Shown here: piece after piece, positions 1-9,049 of the stretch
Layout: every line of letters begins with the position of its first letter
How positions within the stretch are numbered: the first letter of the stretch is position 1
Made by a program: the position numbers and the translations under genes
The notes under the pieces: model-generated
What the model was told of the DNA's origin: nothing
The model's input: the letters and a program-made list of their open reading frames with translations, nothing else
Databases searched by the model: none
Source: Micromonospora sp. KC723
GTDB lineage: Bacteria > Actinomycetota > Actinomycetes > Mycobacteriales > Micromonosporaceae
Direction of reading: 5' to 3'
DNA: 43,860 bases
Assembly (NCBI RefSeq): GCF_004348595.1
Contig: NZ_SMKD01000037.1
Span: 1-43,860 of the forward strand

Positions 1-187
1 GGTCACCGCCTCCCCGGTCACCCCGCCCACCGGCACACCGGTCCCCCGGGTGGCGGTGAGTGCCACACCGGGCGGCGGCGGCACCACGCCGTCGGCCACC
101 GCCCCCCCGACAACCACTCCCGATGCCTCGGCCTCCGACGCCGTCCCGCCCGCCGTGGACCCGGCGGGCTGCCGGTCGCCCGAGTGA
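1..187 (+). CDS. pstP: C-terminal tail of a probable PP2C Ser/Thr phosphatase (5' partial)
   Basis: The frame is open from base 2 to a TGA at 185-187 and encodes about 61 residues rich in Thr, Pro, Ala and Ser, ending in CRSPE. No catalytic motif is inside the window, so the identity comes from synteny. In oriC-proximal actinobacterial clusters, the gene just before rodA-pbpA-pknA-pknB is the membrane PP2C phosphatase PstP, which dephosphorylates the PknA/PknB kinases and their substrates. Low-complexity extracytoplasmic tails are common in this family in Micromonosporaceae. The next gene starts 29 nt downstream with its own GAGGA site, so the two are probably co-transcribed. A different secreted or membrane protein cannot be excluded. 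Confidence 0.55.
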   Translation, partial: VTASPVTPPTGTPVPRVAVSATPGGGGTTPSATAPPTTTPDASASDAVPPAVDPAGCRSPE

Positions 188-216
188 ACGTCGGCTGAGA
201 TCCCGAGGACAGATTC

Positions 217-1710
217 GTGACCGCAGCGGCCACACCGGCAGCCTCGCCCGCCACGACGGGCGAGCAGCCCGGCGTACGCCTGGCCCGGTCCCGCCGCAAC
301 TCCGAGCTGTCCCTGCTGCTGCTGGCCATGGTGCTGGTGGCGGCGTACGGGGCGATCGTCGAGGCGAACATGCTCGACACGGTCACCCCCGACTTCTGGA
401 TGCCGGCCGCGGTGCTGACCGTGCTCTTCCTCGGCATGCACCTGGTTGTCCGCTTCCTCGCGCCGTTCGCCGACCCGGTGCTGCTGCCGGCGGTGGCGCT
501 GCTCAACGGTCTCGGTGTGGGCTTCCTGCGCCGGCTCGACCTGGCCAAGGCGGCCCCGGCCGAACGGGAGACCCTGGCCATCTTTGCCGGCACCGGCGGT
601 CGTCAGCTCGCCTGGACGCTCGCCTCGGTGGTGCTGGCCGCCGGGCTGCTCGCCCTGGTGCGCGACCACCGAGCCGTCTCCCGGTACGCGTACACCCTGG
701 GCCTGGCCGGCATCGTGCTGGTGATGATCCCGGCGGTGCTGCCCGGCCGGTTCTCCGAACAGAACGGTGCCAAGCTGTGGATCAAGTTCGGCGACAGTTT
801 CTCGATCCAGCCCGGTGAGTTCGCGAAGCTGGCGCTGCTGACCTTCTTCGCCTACTACCTGGTCCGCAAGCGCGAGGTGCTCTCGCTGGCCAGCCGCCGG
901 ATCCTCGGCATTGACTTCCCGCGTGGCCGGGATCTCGGCCCGGTGGTCGTGGTCTGGCTGATCAGCCTCCTGGTGCTGGTCTTCGAGAAGGACCTGGGCA
1001 CCTCGCTGCTGTACTTCGGCATGTTCGTGGTGACCCTGTACATCGCCACCGAGCGGGTCAGTTGGCTGCTGATCGGTCTGGTCCTCTTCTTCGGCGGGGC
1101 CTACCTCGCCTACGTGCTCGGCAGCACGATCGGTGGACCGTTCGCGAACTTCTACGACCGGGCCGAGATCTGGCTGGACCCGTTCGCCGAGCCGCACGAC
1201 CGGGGCTACCAGCTCGTGCAGGGGCTGCTCGCGCTCGGCACCGGGGGCCTGTTCGGCGCCGGGCCGGGCGACGGCCAGCCCGGCCTGCTGCCCGAGGTGT
1301 CGAACGACTTCATCTTCGCGGGCATCGGCGAGGAGATCGGGCTCTTCGGCCTCTCCGCGCTACTGGTGATCTACCTGCTGATCGTCGAGCGGGGGCTGCG
1401 GGCGGCCCTGGCGGTCCGGGACTCGTTCGGCAAGCTGCTGGCCGGCGGTCTCGCCTTCACCCTCGGGCTCCAGGTCTTCGTGATCGTCGGCGGGATCAGC
1501 AAGCTCATCCCGCTGACCGGGCAGACCACGCCGTTCCTCTCCGCCGGTGGCTCGTCGCTGATGGCCAACTGGCTGCTCATCGCCGTGCTGCTCCGGGTCT
1601 CCGACGCCGCGCGCCGCCCGGTGACGCAGGCCCGAGGCCCCGCGGCCCGCCCCGGCGGCGGCCCACCGGAGCAGCTGCACGGCGCCCCCACGGAGGTGAT
1701 CCGCCCGTGA
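217..1710 (+). CDS. rodA: FtsW/RodA/SpoVE-family peptidoglycan glycosyltransferase
   Basis: This 497-residue polytopic membrane protein has about 10-12 hydrophobic segments starting near residue 35 and a Pro/Ala/Gly-rich cytoplasmic C-terminus. SEDS hallmarks are visible: QPGEFAKL near residue 195, FEKDLGTSLLYFG near 255, the long extracytoplasmic loop with the WLDPF...GYQLVQ stretch near 325, and GQTTPFLSAGGSS near 435. The family polymerises lipid II glycan strands together with a class B PBP. The start is GTG 217, with GAGGA at 205-209 at good spacing. The stop overlaps the start of the PBP gene by 4 bp (GTGA), indicating translational coupling and a dedicated SEDS-PBP pair. Position in the cluster matches M. 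tuberculosis rodA, but FtsW-type function cannot be separated from sequence alone. Confidence 0.93.
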   Translation: MTAAATPAASPATTGEQPGVRLARSRRNSELSLLLLAMVLVAAYGAIVEANMLDTVTPDFWMPAAVLTVLFLGMHLVVRFLAPFADPVLLPAVALLNGLGVGFLRRLDLAKAAPAERETLAIFAGTGGRQLAWTLASVVLAAGLLALVRDHRAVSRYAYTLGLAGIVLVMIPAVLPGRFSEQNGAKLWIKFGDSFSIQPGEFAKLALLTFFAYYLVRKREVLSLASRRILGIDFPRGRDLGPVVVVWLISLLVLVFEKDLGTSLLYFGMFVVTLYIATERVSWLLIGLVLFFGGAYLAYVLGSTIGGPFANFYDRAEIWLDPFAEPHDRGYQLVQGLLALGTGGLFGAGPGDGQPGLLPEVSNDFIFAGIGEEIGLFGLSALLVIYLLIVERGLRAALAVRDSFGKLLAGGLAFTLGLQVFVIVGGISKLIPLTGQTTPFLSAGGSSLMANWLLIAVLLRVSDAARRPVTQARGPAARPGGGPPEQLHGAPTEVIRP

Positions 1711-3212
1711 ACGCGCCCCTGCGTCGCGTCGGCGTCGTCGTCATGGTCCTGTTCGGCCTGCTCTTCGCCAACCTGAACTGGATCCAGGCCTACAAGGCCG
1801 ACGAGTACCGCAACAGCGACTACAACGGTCGCGTCCAGGTGGCCGAGTACGAGCGCCGGCGCGGCAACATCGAGGCCGGGGGCACCGCCTTCGCCACCAG
1901 CAAGGAGACCAGCGGCGAGCTGAAGTACCAGCGCACCTACCCCGGTGGGGCGAAGTACGCGCACGTGCTCGGCTACAAGCCGGTCAACCTCGCCGACACC
2001 GGCATCGAACGGATCGAGAACGACTTCCTCGCCGGCACCAGCGACGCGTTGATCGCCAACCGGATCAAGGACATGTTCACCGGGGACGAGACGGGTGGCG
2101 GCAACGTGCTGCTCACCCTCTCCAAGCGCGCCCAGGACACCGCGTACGACCAACTGCGGAACAACGAGCTCGGGGCGAAGAAGGGCGCGGCGATCGCCAT
2201 CGACCCGCGTACCGGAGCGGTGCAGGCGCTCGTCTCGATGCCCAGCTTCGACCCGAACCCGTTGGCGAGCCACGACACCGGGGCGGCCAGCGCCGCGTAC
2301 AACAAGCTGGAGGCCGACCCGGAACGGCCGCTGGCGAACCGGGCACTGGCGGAGACCCTGCCGCCCGGCTCCACCTTCAAGATCGTGGTGGCGGCGGCGG
2401 CCCTGGAGAACGGGATCACCAAGGACACGCAGATCCCGGCCGGCTCGAGCTGGACGCCACCGACCTCCGGCACCCCGATCCGCAACGCCGCCGCGTCGAT
2501 CTGCCCCGAGTCCCAGGTCACTCTGATGGACGCGGTCACCGAGTCGTGCAACACCGGCTTCGCCCAGCTCGGCGTCCGGCTCGGCGCCGACAAGCTCAAG
2601 GAGAAGGCCCGCCAGTTCGGCTTCGAGCAGGAGGACCTGACCGTCGGCCAGCTCGGCGAGGACGGCCTGACCGTGGCGCCCAGCCGCACCGGCGCCATGC
2701 AGGCACCGGGCGGTGAGACGGACCCGGCGGCGCTGGCCCAGTCCTCGATCGGGCAGCGGGACGTCAAGATGACCCCGGTGGAGGGCGCGCTGATCGCCGC
2801 GACCGTTGCCAACGACGGTACGCAGATGCGTCCGTACCTGGTCAAGCAGCTCCTCGGCCCGGACCGCACCACCAGCTACTACAACGCCGATCCTCAGGAG
2901 CTGCGCCGGCCGGTCAGCGGCCAGGTCGCGTCGGACCTGCGGGACATGATGGTCTCCGTGGTGGAGAACGGCACCGGCCGGAAAGCGAAGTTCAACGGCT
3001 ACACCGTCGGCGGCAAGACCGGCACCGCCCAGTCGGGGCCGAACACCCCCGACCACGGCTGGTTCATCGGCTTCGCGCTCGACCGCAACGGCACCCCAAT
3101 CTCCGCGGTCTGCGTGATGCTGGAGGAGGCGGGCAGCGGCGGCAGCGCCGAGGCCGCCCGGATCGCCGGTCGGATCATGCAGGCCGCCGCCGCCGACTCC
3201 GGGAGCCGCTGA
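1707..3212 (+). CDS. pbpA: Class B penicillin-binding protein (transpeptidase) PbpA
   Basis: This 501-aa protein has a short cytoplasmic N-terminus and a single signal-anchor helix at about residues 8-26, followed by a dimerisation region and a C-terminal transpeptidase domain. All three penicillin-binding motifs are present: S222-T-F-K225 (nucleophile and base), S280-C-N282, and K437-T-G439. The Ser222 position coincides with that described for mycobacterial PbpA. It cross-links peptide stems at the outer face of the membrane, presumably with the upstream SEDS protein. The start GTG 1707 overlaps the upstream stop. The frame is open well before it, but that upstream part is antisense-like, arginine-rich sequence inside rodA and is not part of the gene. 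The kinase gene follows after 1 nt. Confidence 0.95.
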   Translation: MNAPLRRVGVVVMVLFGLLFANLNWIQAYKADEYRNSDYNGRVQVAEYERRRGNIEAGGTAFATSKETSGELKYQRTYPGGAKYAHVLGYKPVNLADTGIERIENDFLAGTSDALIANRIKDMFTGDETGGGNVLLTLSKRAQDTAYDQLRNNELGAKKGAAIAIDPRTGAVQALVSMPSFDPNPLASHDTGAASAAYNKLEADPERPLANRALAETLPPGSTFKIVVAAAALENGITKDTQIPAGSSWTPPTSGTPIRNAAASICPESQVTLMDAVTESCNTGFAQLGVRLGADKLKEKARQFGFEQEDLTVGQLGEDGLTVAPSRTGAMQAPGGETDPAALAQSSIGQRDVKMTPVEGALIAATVANDGTQMRPYLVKQLLGPDRTTSYYNADPQELRRPVSGQVASDLRDMMVSVVENGTGRKAKFNGYTVGGKTGTAQSGPNTPDHGWFIGFALDRNGTPISAVCVMLEEAGSGGSAEAARIAGRIMQAAAADSGSR

Positions 3213-3213
3213 C

Positions 3214-4620
3214 ATGCTCTCTCCCGGCGTCCAGCTCGGCAACCGCTACCGTCTCGACGAGCGGATCGCCAGCGGTGGCATGGGTGACGTCTGGCGCGGC
3301 ACCGACCAGGTGCTCGGCCGGACGGTGGCGGTGAAGAGCCTGCTCCCGGCGCTGCTGGACGAGCCGGGCTTCGCCGAGCGGTTCCGCGGCGAGGCGCGGA
3401 CCATGGCCACCATCAACCACCCGGGAGTCGTCGACGTCTACGACTTCGGCAACGACCAGCACATCGCCTTCCTGGTGATGGAGTACGTCGAGGGCGATCC
3501 CCTCTCGGCGACGCTGAGCCGGCACGGCCGGCTCACCCCGGCCCGGACCATGGCCCTGGTCGCCCAGGCCGCCGACGCGCTGCACGCGGCCCACGAGAAG
3601 GGCATCGTGCACCGCGACGTGAAGCCCGGCAACCTGCTCGTCCGGCCGAACGGGACGCTGGTGCTGACCGACTTCGGCATCGCCCGCTCCGACCTTGTCG
3701 GCCAGCTCACCGCCGCCGGCTCGGTGCTCGGCACCGCCTCGTACATCTCGCCGGAGCAGGCCAGCGGCGCGGTGGCCACGCCCGCCTCCGACGTGTACGC
3801 CCTCGGCGTCGTCGCGTACCAGTGCCTGGCCGGTCGGCGCCCCTTCGAGGGGGACAACCCCCTGGAGATCGCCATGAAGCACGTCCGGGACACTCCCCGG
3901 CCGCTGCCCGGCGACATCCCACCCCAGGTGAAGGCGATCGTCGAGCGGGCGCTGGCGAAGGATCCGGCGCACCGCTGGCCGAGCGCCGCCGCGCTGGCCT
4001 CGGTGGCCCGGCAGGCGAAGGCCGCCCTCTCCCAGCAGGGGCGCAACGGCGGGTCCGCCCGTCCGGTCTCGGCCGTGCCGGCCTCTCCCGCCGGCCCGGT
4101 GGCGCGTGCCCAGGTGCCGGCCGCTTCCCGGCAGCAGGGGCAGCGTCCGCCCGCGCTGGCCCAGCAGCATGGCCCGCCGCCGGCCGGCCAGGCCCGCCCG
4201 GTGGTCACCGCCCGGCAGCCGCAGCCGCCCGCGGTGGCGCAGCGTCCGTCGGCCCCGGCCGGGTCGCCGATGGCCCCGCGCGGCGCCGCGGCGGTGCCGT
4301 CGGCCCCGATCCGCTCCGACCGTCCCGTCGGGTACGCCCGGCAGCCGGTCCCCAGCCCCGTTCCGGTACGCCGCTCCAGGTCCGGCACGGTGACCGTCGC
4401 CATTCTGCTGGCCGTACTGGTTCTGGTCTGCTCCGGCGTGGTTACCTACAGGGCGCGGATGGGCCTGCCGCTCGGTCAACCCGGCACGCCCGGCGTGACA
4501 TCCGGCGCGCTGAGTGCCGACGGACGCGACGATGTGGCTGAGACGTCGTACCGTCGGATGGTATGGCTTCCACCGGGTGGCGGCGAGACGACGACGAGCG
4601 AAGGACGACGAACGCGATGA
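3214..4620 (+). CDS. pknA: Membrane Ser/Thr protein kinase, PknA-like
   Basis: This 468-aa Hanks-type kinase has its kinase domain at about residues 11-270: glycine-rich loop IASGGMGDVW, VAVK with Lys41, HRDVKPGN (Asp135), DFG at 153-155, and the activation segment GTASYISPEQ. A disordered Pro/Gln/Ala-rich juxtamembrane linker (about 280-388) leads to one transmembrane helix at about 391-412. A short extracellular tail without PASTA domains follows, as in mycobacterial PknA. The start ATG 3214 lies 1 nt after the pbpA stop, and the stop overlaps the next kinase start (ATGA). It is expected to phosphorylate division and wall-synthesis proteins. Both kinase paralogues are intact, with all catalytic residues. 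Confidence 0.93.
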   Translation: MLSPGVQLGNRYRLDERIASGGMGDVWRGTDQVLGRTVAVKSLLPALLDEPGFAERFRGEARTMATINHPGVVDVYDFGNDQHIAFLVMEYVEGDPLSATLSRHGRLTPARTMALVAQAADALHAAHEKGIVHRDVKPGNLLVRPNGTLVLTDFGIARSDLVGQLTAAGSVLGTASYISPEQASGAVATPASDVYALGVVAYQCLAGRRPFEGDNPLEIAMKHVRDTPRPLPGDIPPQVKAIVERALAKDPAHRWPSAAALASVARQAKAALSQQGRNGGSARPVSAVPASPAGPVARAQVPAASRQQGQRPPALAQQHGPPPAGQARPVVTARQPQPPAVAQRPSAPAGSPMAPRGAAAVPSAPIRSDRPVGYARQPVPSPVPVRRSRSGTVTVAILLAVLVLVCSGVVTYRARMGLPLGQPGTPGVTSGALSADGRDDVAETSYRRMVWLPPGGGETTTSEGRRTR

Positions 4621-6428
4621 CAGCCCAGGCCCGCCTGCTCGGTGGCAGGTACCAGGTCGGCGAGCTGCTCGGCTACGGCGGCATGGCGGAGGTGCACCGC
4701 GGACGTGACCTCCGGCTGGGCCGGGACGTCGCGATCAAGATGCTCCGGGCCGACCTGGCGCGAGACGCCACCTTCCAGATGCGGTTCCGCCGGGAGGCGC
4801 AGAACGCCGCGTCACTGAACCATCCGGCGATCGTCGCCGTCTACGACACGGGCGAGGAGACCGCGCCGACCGGCGAGACCCTCCCGTTCATCGTCATGGA
4901 GTTCGTCAACGGCCGGACGCTGAAGGAGGTCCTCGGCGTCGAGGGTCGGCTCCAGCCGCGTCGGGCGTTGGAGATCTGCGCCGACATGTGCGCGGCGCTG
5001 GAGTTCAGCCACCGGCACGGAATCATCCACCGGGACATCAAGCCCGGCAACGTGATGCTCACCCAGACCGGCCAGGTCAAGGTGATGGACTTCGGCATCG
5101 CCCGGGCCCTGGCCAGCGGCGCCACCACGATGACCCAGACCAGCGCGGTCATCGGCACCGCCCAGTACCTCTCCCCGGAGCAGGCGCGCGGTGAGTCCGT
5201 CGACGCCCGTTCCGACGTGTACGCCGCCGGCTGTGTGCTCTTCGAGTTGCTCTGCGGGCACCCGCCGTTCGTCGGTGACAGCCCGGTCAGCGTCGCGTAC
5301 CAGCATGTGCGGGAGGCCCCGCCGACGCCGAGCGACATCAACCCGGACGTCAACCCGGCGGTCGACGCCATCGTGTTGAAGGCGCTGTCGAAGAACCCGT
5401 TGAACCGTTACCAGAGCGCCGGCGAGATGCGGGCGGACCTGCTCCGGGCCGCCGCCGGCCGTCCGGTGCTGGCCACCCCGGTACTGCCGCAGGACGAGAC
5501 GGCGCAGCTGGCGCAGGCCGGCGCCGGGTACCCGACCCAGGTGGTCGGTGCCCCACCCACCCGGCAGATCCCGGCCCGGGTCGGTGACCCGCAGCGCCGG
5601 CGCCGCTCCTCGTGGGCGATCGCGGCGTTCGCGGCGCTGGGTGTGCTGGCGGTGATCGCGTTGGTGGCGGCCCTGCTGATGCAGCCCGACGACCCGAAGC
5701 GGGTCTCGGTGCCGGACCTCGCCGGCAAGGACCAGGCGACGGCCTTCGCGGAGATCCAGAAGGCCGGCCTGGTGCCGGTGGCCGGCGAGCAGGTGTTCAA
5801 CTCCACCTGCAAGAAGGGCACCGTAGCCGACCAGAACCCGAAGCCGGGCGGTGCGATCGAGCCCAACAGCCAGGTGACGGTCAACGTCTGCGGCGGCAAG
5901 CCCGAGGTGACCATCCCGGACGGGCTGGAGGGCAGCAAGGTCGACAGCGCCGAGGCCCGGCTGAAGGCGGAGAAGTTCGACGTCAAGATCGTCGAGAAGG
6001 ACAGCGACGAGCCTGAGGAGATCGTCATCGACGTCTCCCCGGCCGAGGGTCAGCGGGTGCCGGAGGGCACCCAGGTGACCCTGACCGTCTCCAGGGGCAA
6101 CGTCCGCGAGGTGCCGAACGTCGTCGGCCTCAGCCAGGCGGAGGCGACCCGGACGTTGCAGAACGCCGGCTTCAAGGTGGCCGTCGACCTCGGTGACGAG
6201 GTGCCGGCGGCCGAGGCCGGGAAGGTTCTCAGCCAGGATCCGAGGGCCGGCAACAAGCGCACCCGGAACAGTACGGTCACGATCGTGGTGAGCGTTCCCG
6301 AGCCCACGCCGGATCCCTCCTCGCAGTCGCCGACCCCGACACCGACGTCTTCCCCGACTCCGGGCGAGGGCGGTGGCGGCGGGGTGCTCTTCCCCCCCGA
6401 CTCTTCGGTCCGCCGCACCGGCGGCTGA
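4617..6428 (+). CDS. pknB: PASTA-domain Ser/Thr protein kinase PknB
   Basis: This 603-aa receptor kinase has its kinase domain at about residues 11-275, with Lys41, HRD 138-140, DFG 158-160 and an activation loop TTMTQTSAVIGTAQYLSPEQ closely resembling mycobacterial PknB, whose Thr pair is autophosphorylated. One transmembrane helix lies at about 331-355. Three extracellular PASTA repeats follow (about 363-425, 430-492 and 497-560), then a Thr/Pro tail. Mycobacterial PknB has four PASTA domains. Repeats 1 and 2 each carry Cys residues that may form a disulfide across the C399 and C425 region. PASTA domains bind muropeptides or lipid II, so this is the likely wall-status sensor of the operon. 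ATG 4617 was chosen because it overlaps the upstream stop as ATGA and gives the canonical short N-terminus. The frame also has an ATG at 4563, inside the upstream gene. Confidence 0.95.
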   Translation: MTAQARLLGGRYQVGELLGYGGMAEVHRGRDLRLGRDVAIKMLRADLARDATFQMRFRREAQNAASLNHPAIVAVYDTGEETAPTGETLPFIVMEFVNGRTLKEVLGVEGRLQPRRALEICADMCAALEFSHRHGIIHRDIKPGNVMLTQTGQVKVMDFGIARALASGATTMTQTSAVIGTAQYLSPEQARGESVDARSDVYAAGCVLFELLCGHPPFVGDSPVSVAYQHVREAPPTPSDINPDVNPAVDAIVLKALSKNPLNRYQSAGEMRADLLRAAAGRPVLATPVLPQDETAQLAQAGAGYPTQVVGAPPTRQIPARVGDPQRRRRSSWAIAAFAALGVLAVIALVAALLMQPDDPKRVSVPDLAGKDQATAFAEIQKAGLVPVAGEQVFNSTCKKGTVADQNPKPGGAIEPNSQVTVNVCGGKPEVTIPDGLEGSKVDSAEARLKAEKFDVKIVEKDSDEPEEIVIDVSPAEGQRVPEGTQVTLTVSRGNVREVPNVVGLSQAEATRTLQNAGFKVAVDLGDEVPAAEAGKVLSQDPRAGNKRTRNSTVTIVVSVPEPTPDPSSQSPTPTPTSSPTPGEGGGGGVLFPPDSSVRRTGG

Positions 6429-6739
6429 CCCATTCGGTCCAGTACGTGGCGACGAGGTCGGCGGCGGTGACGCGACTTGACGTGGGGGCGTCCCTCGATC
6501 GACGAATTGAGGCGCAGCCCGGACGGGACCACCGACCCTGCCCGCCTCGACAGGCCGCAGAGCCAGGATCCACCGACTACCGCACTTGAGTACACAAATG
6601 GATCACGCCCGAGACCACATCGAGCGACTCGTCTACGTACCCAAGAGCCGAAGCGAACCCACCAACCCCGGTCGGGCGGCATGTGGGCGGATGTCGGCCT
6701 CGACGTGGTCGCAGGCGTGCCCGTCGCCCCGGCGGTGCT
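6429..6739. other. Convergent intergenic region without a recognised gene
   Basis: This stretch of about 310 bp lies between the pknB stop and the trpG terminator hairpin. It has lower GC than the flanks around 6565-6620 (CTTGAGTACACAAATGG and following) and looks unlike either neighbour. A start codon at 6598 opens a frame, but it runs antisense into trpG and I do not accept it as a gene. No RNA family, repeat or clear promoter was recognised. Confidence 0.4.
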
Positions 6740-6756
6740 CGTCACCGGGGGTGACG
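6740..6756 (-). terminator. Short perfect hairpin after trpG
   Basis: CGTCACC (6740-6746), loop GGG, GGTGACG (6750-6756): 7-bp perfect arms just beyond the trpG stop at 6761. There is no T-run, which is usual for GC-rich actinobacterial terminators. It may also stop read-through from pknB. Confidence 0.45.
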
Positions 6757-6760
6757 GGTG

Positions 6761-7411
6761 TCAGATGGCGGCGAAGGCGGCCCGCCGGCGGGCGTCCACC
6801 TCGGCAGCGAGCTCCGGGGCGCGTTCCAGCGCCTCCGGGTGACCGCACGTCGCCAGCCAGTTCGCCAGCATCAGGTGGCCGCCCTCGGTGAGCACCGACT
6901 CCGGGTGGAACTGCACGCCCTCGATCCGCAGCGTCCGGTGCCGCATCGCCATCACCACGCCCGAACCCGTCCAGCCGGTGACCTCCAGCTCGGCGGGGAG
7001 CGTCTCCGGAAGTACGGCGAGCGAGTGGTAGCGGGTCGCGGTGAACGGGTCGGGCAGGCCGGCGAGCACCCCGACGTCGTGGTGGCGGACCTCCGAGGTC
7101 TTGCCGTGCAGCAACTCGGGAGCTCGTGCCACGGTCGCCCCGAACGCCTCCCCGATGGCCTGGTGGCCGAGGCAGACGCCGAAGATCGGCAGCTCGCCGG
7201 CGTACCGCCGGATCACGTCCAGGCAGATGCCGGCCCGGTCCGGGCTGCCCGGTCCGGGGGAGAGCAGGATCCCGGCCACGTCGAGGTGGCCGACGTCGGC
7301 GACGTCGATCTCGTCGTTCCGGCGGACCTCGCAGTCGACCCCGAGTTGGCCGAGGTACTGCACGAGGTTGAACACGAACGAGTCGTAGTTGTCGATGACC
7401 AGGACACGCAT
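6761..7411 (-). CDS. trpG: Anthranilate/aminodeoxychorismate synthase glutamine amidotransferase (component II)
   Basis: This 216-aa class I glutamine amidotransferase shows GVCLGHQ with nucleophile Cys80, and His169/Glu171 in the FHPES motif. It supplies ammonia from glutamine to TrpE (anthranilate, tryptophan pathway) or PabB (4-amino-4-deoxychorismate, folate pathway). Many actinobacteria use one subunit for both, and the sequence does not decide. The start is ATG 7411 (MRVLVIDNYDSF, the family start). The longer in-frame extension overlaps the upstream small gene and is not credible. It begins 4 nt after the stop of the small membrane protein gene and is therefore the last gene of the DUF881-sortase operon. 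The same neighbourhood with pknB is conserved in Mycobacterium. Confidence 0.93.
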   Translation of the reverse strand: MRVLVIDNYDSFVFNLVQYLGQLGVDCEVRRNDEIDVADVGHLDVAGILLSPGPGSPDRAGICLDVIRRYAGELPIFGVCLGHQAIGEAFGATVARAPELLHGKTSEVRHHDVGVLAGLPDPFTATRYHSLAVLPETLPAELEVTGWTGSGVVMAMRHRTLRIEGVQFHPESVLTEGGHLMLANWLATCGHPEALERAPELAAEVDARRRAAFAAI

Positions 7412-7415
7412 GGGC

Positions 7416-7703
7416 TCACTCGTTCGGAGAGGGGGGTGGGGTGTTGTTCCGTTCCGTGTCGTACGGCAGCTCGTGCTCGTCGCCGGGGTTCTCCTCGCCG
7501 GCCGGGTTGGGTCCGCGGTCACTGCCGGGCACGCCCTGGTCGTTCTGGGTGACCTGGACGTCGTCGAAGGGCGTGACCAGCGGCTCCGCCCAGGGGAAGA
7601 CGACGTACCAGAGCAGGGCGACCGTGGCGGCGGCGATCAGCAGCGAGCCGATGAGCTTGCCGGCCAGGCCGAAGGGCAACTTGCGCCAGATCCAGGCGTA
7701 CAC
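7416..7703 (-). CDS. Small single-span membrane protein between sortase and trpG
   Basis: This 95-aa protein starts at GTG 7703 (VYAWIWRKLPFGLAGK), 5 nt past the sortase stop, and ends 4 nt before the trpG ATG. It has a short Trp/Arg-rich cytoplasmic N-terminus and one transmembrane helix at about residues 16-37. An acidic, Pro/Asn/Glu-rich exposed tail of about 55 residues follows. No catalytic motif or known domain was recognised. Its place between class E sortase and trpG, with minimal spacing on both sides, implies translational coupling. A role linked to the sortase or to the septal machinery is inference from position only. Confidence 0.75.
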   Translation of the reverse strand: MYAWIWRKLPFGLAGKLIGSLLIAAATVALLWYVVFPWAEPLVTPFDDVQVTQNDQGVPGSDRGPNPAGEENPGDEHELPYDTERNNTPPPSPNE

Positions 7704-7708
7704 GGCCG

Positions 7709-9049
7709 TCAGCCCCCCAGCACCTTCGGCCGGCCCTTGGACTTGGCCATGGTCTCCGCCAGCTCGGCGTGCACGATCAGACGCTGGTAGTTGTCGAACT
7801 TCGGGTTGCAGGTGGTCAGGGTGAGCAGCCGCTTCGGCTTGCCGCCGTTGAGCGGCAACGGCTGCGCGGACACCACCTCGACCTGGTCCGGCCGGACGAT
7901 GCGGCTCTCGACCACCTTGTAGACGTACCAGTTGCTCTTGGTCTCGACCACGATCTCGTCGCCGTCGGTCAGCTCGTCCAGCCGCCAGAAGGTGGCCCGG
8001 TTGCGGTGCCCGGCGACGGAGAAGTTGCCCACCTCGCCCGGCATGGCACTCTTCGGGTAGTGGCCCGGGGCGTACCGGATGTCCTTCTGGCTGACGCCCT
8101 CGACCACGACCCAGTTCTTGTCGAGTTTCGGGATGTAGAGCCCGGCCAGCGGTTTGCCCTCGACCGGCGGCTTCGGCTTGGGCGTCGGCCCACCGGTCGG
8201 CGGGGCCACCGTCGGGTCGCCGCCGGGCCCCCACTCCTGGGCGAGTTGGCTGCTCAGGTCGCCCTGGTGGGCGTCGACGATGGCCGACTTGCCCCAGATC
8301 TCGTACCCGGCGAAGAGGAGCACAACCAGGCCGAACGTGATCAGCAACTCGCCGGTGATCCTGGCCCCGGTGCGCAGCCGGGAGCCGAAGGAGGGCCGGG
8401 TCAGCTCGGAGTACACGCTGCGGTAGCCCTCGCCGGTCTGCTCCGGGCGGAGCCGCACCACCCGCTCGCCCCGGCGCGGTTGCGGCGGCTCGGCGGGGGT
8501 GTCGCCAGGTGTGCCCTCACGCGGAGGGGCCGAGGGTACCGCGCCCATCAGCGCTGTCGAGTCCAGCGGGGGACGGCCGGTCACCGCCGGGATGATGGCG
8601 GTGGCGGCCGGGTCGGGACGGTCGTCGGCCGGGACCGGCCGGGCGTGGCGCCCGTCGTCGGGGCCGGTGGTGGGCCGCTGGGGCGCGCGGTCGCCCAGGC
8701 GGGGGAGGAACGTGGTCGGCGCCTCCGTGGCGGACTGCGGGCGTACCCCGGGCGGGGGCGGTGGCACCGCCGGACCGGAACCCGGCCAGGCGGGTGGTGC
8801 CGGCCGGGCCGTCATGCCGTGCGTGGGCGCGTCGGTGGGGTGGCTGCCGGGGATTCCGTCAATGGGCGGCGCGGTGCGCGTCGGCGGCTGGTTGGCCGGC
8901 GAACGCGCCGGAGGCACCGGGTCGGGCCACGGGCCGGCGGCGCCGGGACGGGTCGGGTTCGACGACGCAGAGGTGTCGACCTTCGGGATGAACGCCGTCG
9001 CGTCGTCACCCCGGTCGTTGCGACGCGGATCCGGACCGTCGGAGGTCAT
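7709..9049 (-). CDS. srtE: Class E sortase with long Pro-rich cytoplasmic N-terminus
   Basis: This 446-aa sortase has about 220 residues of Pro/Ala/Thr-rich sequence, one transmembrane helix at about 230-252, and a C-terminal sortase beta-barrel. The catalytic triad is visible as His348 (VAGHRNR), Cys414 (TLTTCNPKF) and Arg423. Class E enzymes of high-GC Gram-positives anchor surface proteins with LAXTG-type signals. No such substrate is encoded in this window. Its ATG overlaps the DUF881 stop (ATGA). The N-terminal extension is much longer than in many homologues and low in complexity. If translation started further in, the catalytic core would be unchanged, but the ATGA overlap supports the start used here. 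Confidence 0.93.
   Translation of the reverse strand: MTSDGPDPRRNDRGDDATAFIPKVDTSASSNPTRPGAAGPWPDPVPPARSPANQPPTRTAPPIDGIPGSHPTDAPTHGMTARPAPPAWPGSGPAVPPPPPGVRPQSATEAPTTFLPRLGDRAPQRPTTGPDDGRHARPVPADDRPDPAATAIIPAVTGRPPLDSTALMGAVPSAPPREGTPGDTPAEPPQPRRGERVVRLRPEQTGEGYRSVYSELTRPSFGSRLRTGARITGELLITFGLVVLLFAGYEIWGKSAIVDAHQGDLSSQLAQEWGPGGDPTVAPPTGGPTPKPKPPVEGKPLAGLYIPKLDKNWVVVEGVSQKDIRYAPGHYPKSAMPGEVGNFSVAGHRNRATFWRLDELTDGDEIVVETKSNWYVYKVVESRIVRPDQVEVVSAQPLPLNGGKPKRLLTLTTCNPKFDNYQRLIVHAELAETMAKSKGRPKVLGG

Noticed and set aside
1062..1706. N-terminal extension of PbpA
   Set aside because: It lies inside rodA in another frame, is Arg-rich and non-membrane; GTG 1707 with the GTGA overlap is the real start.
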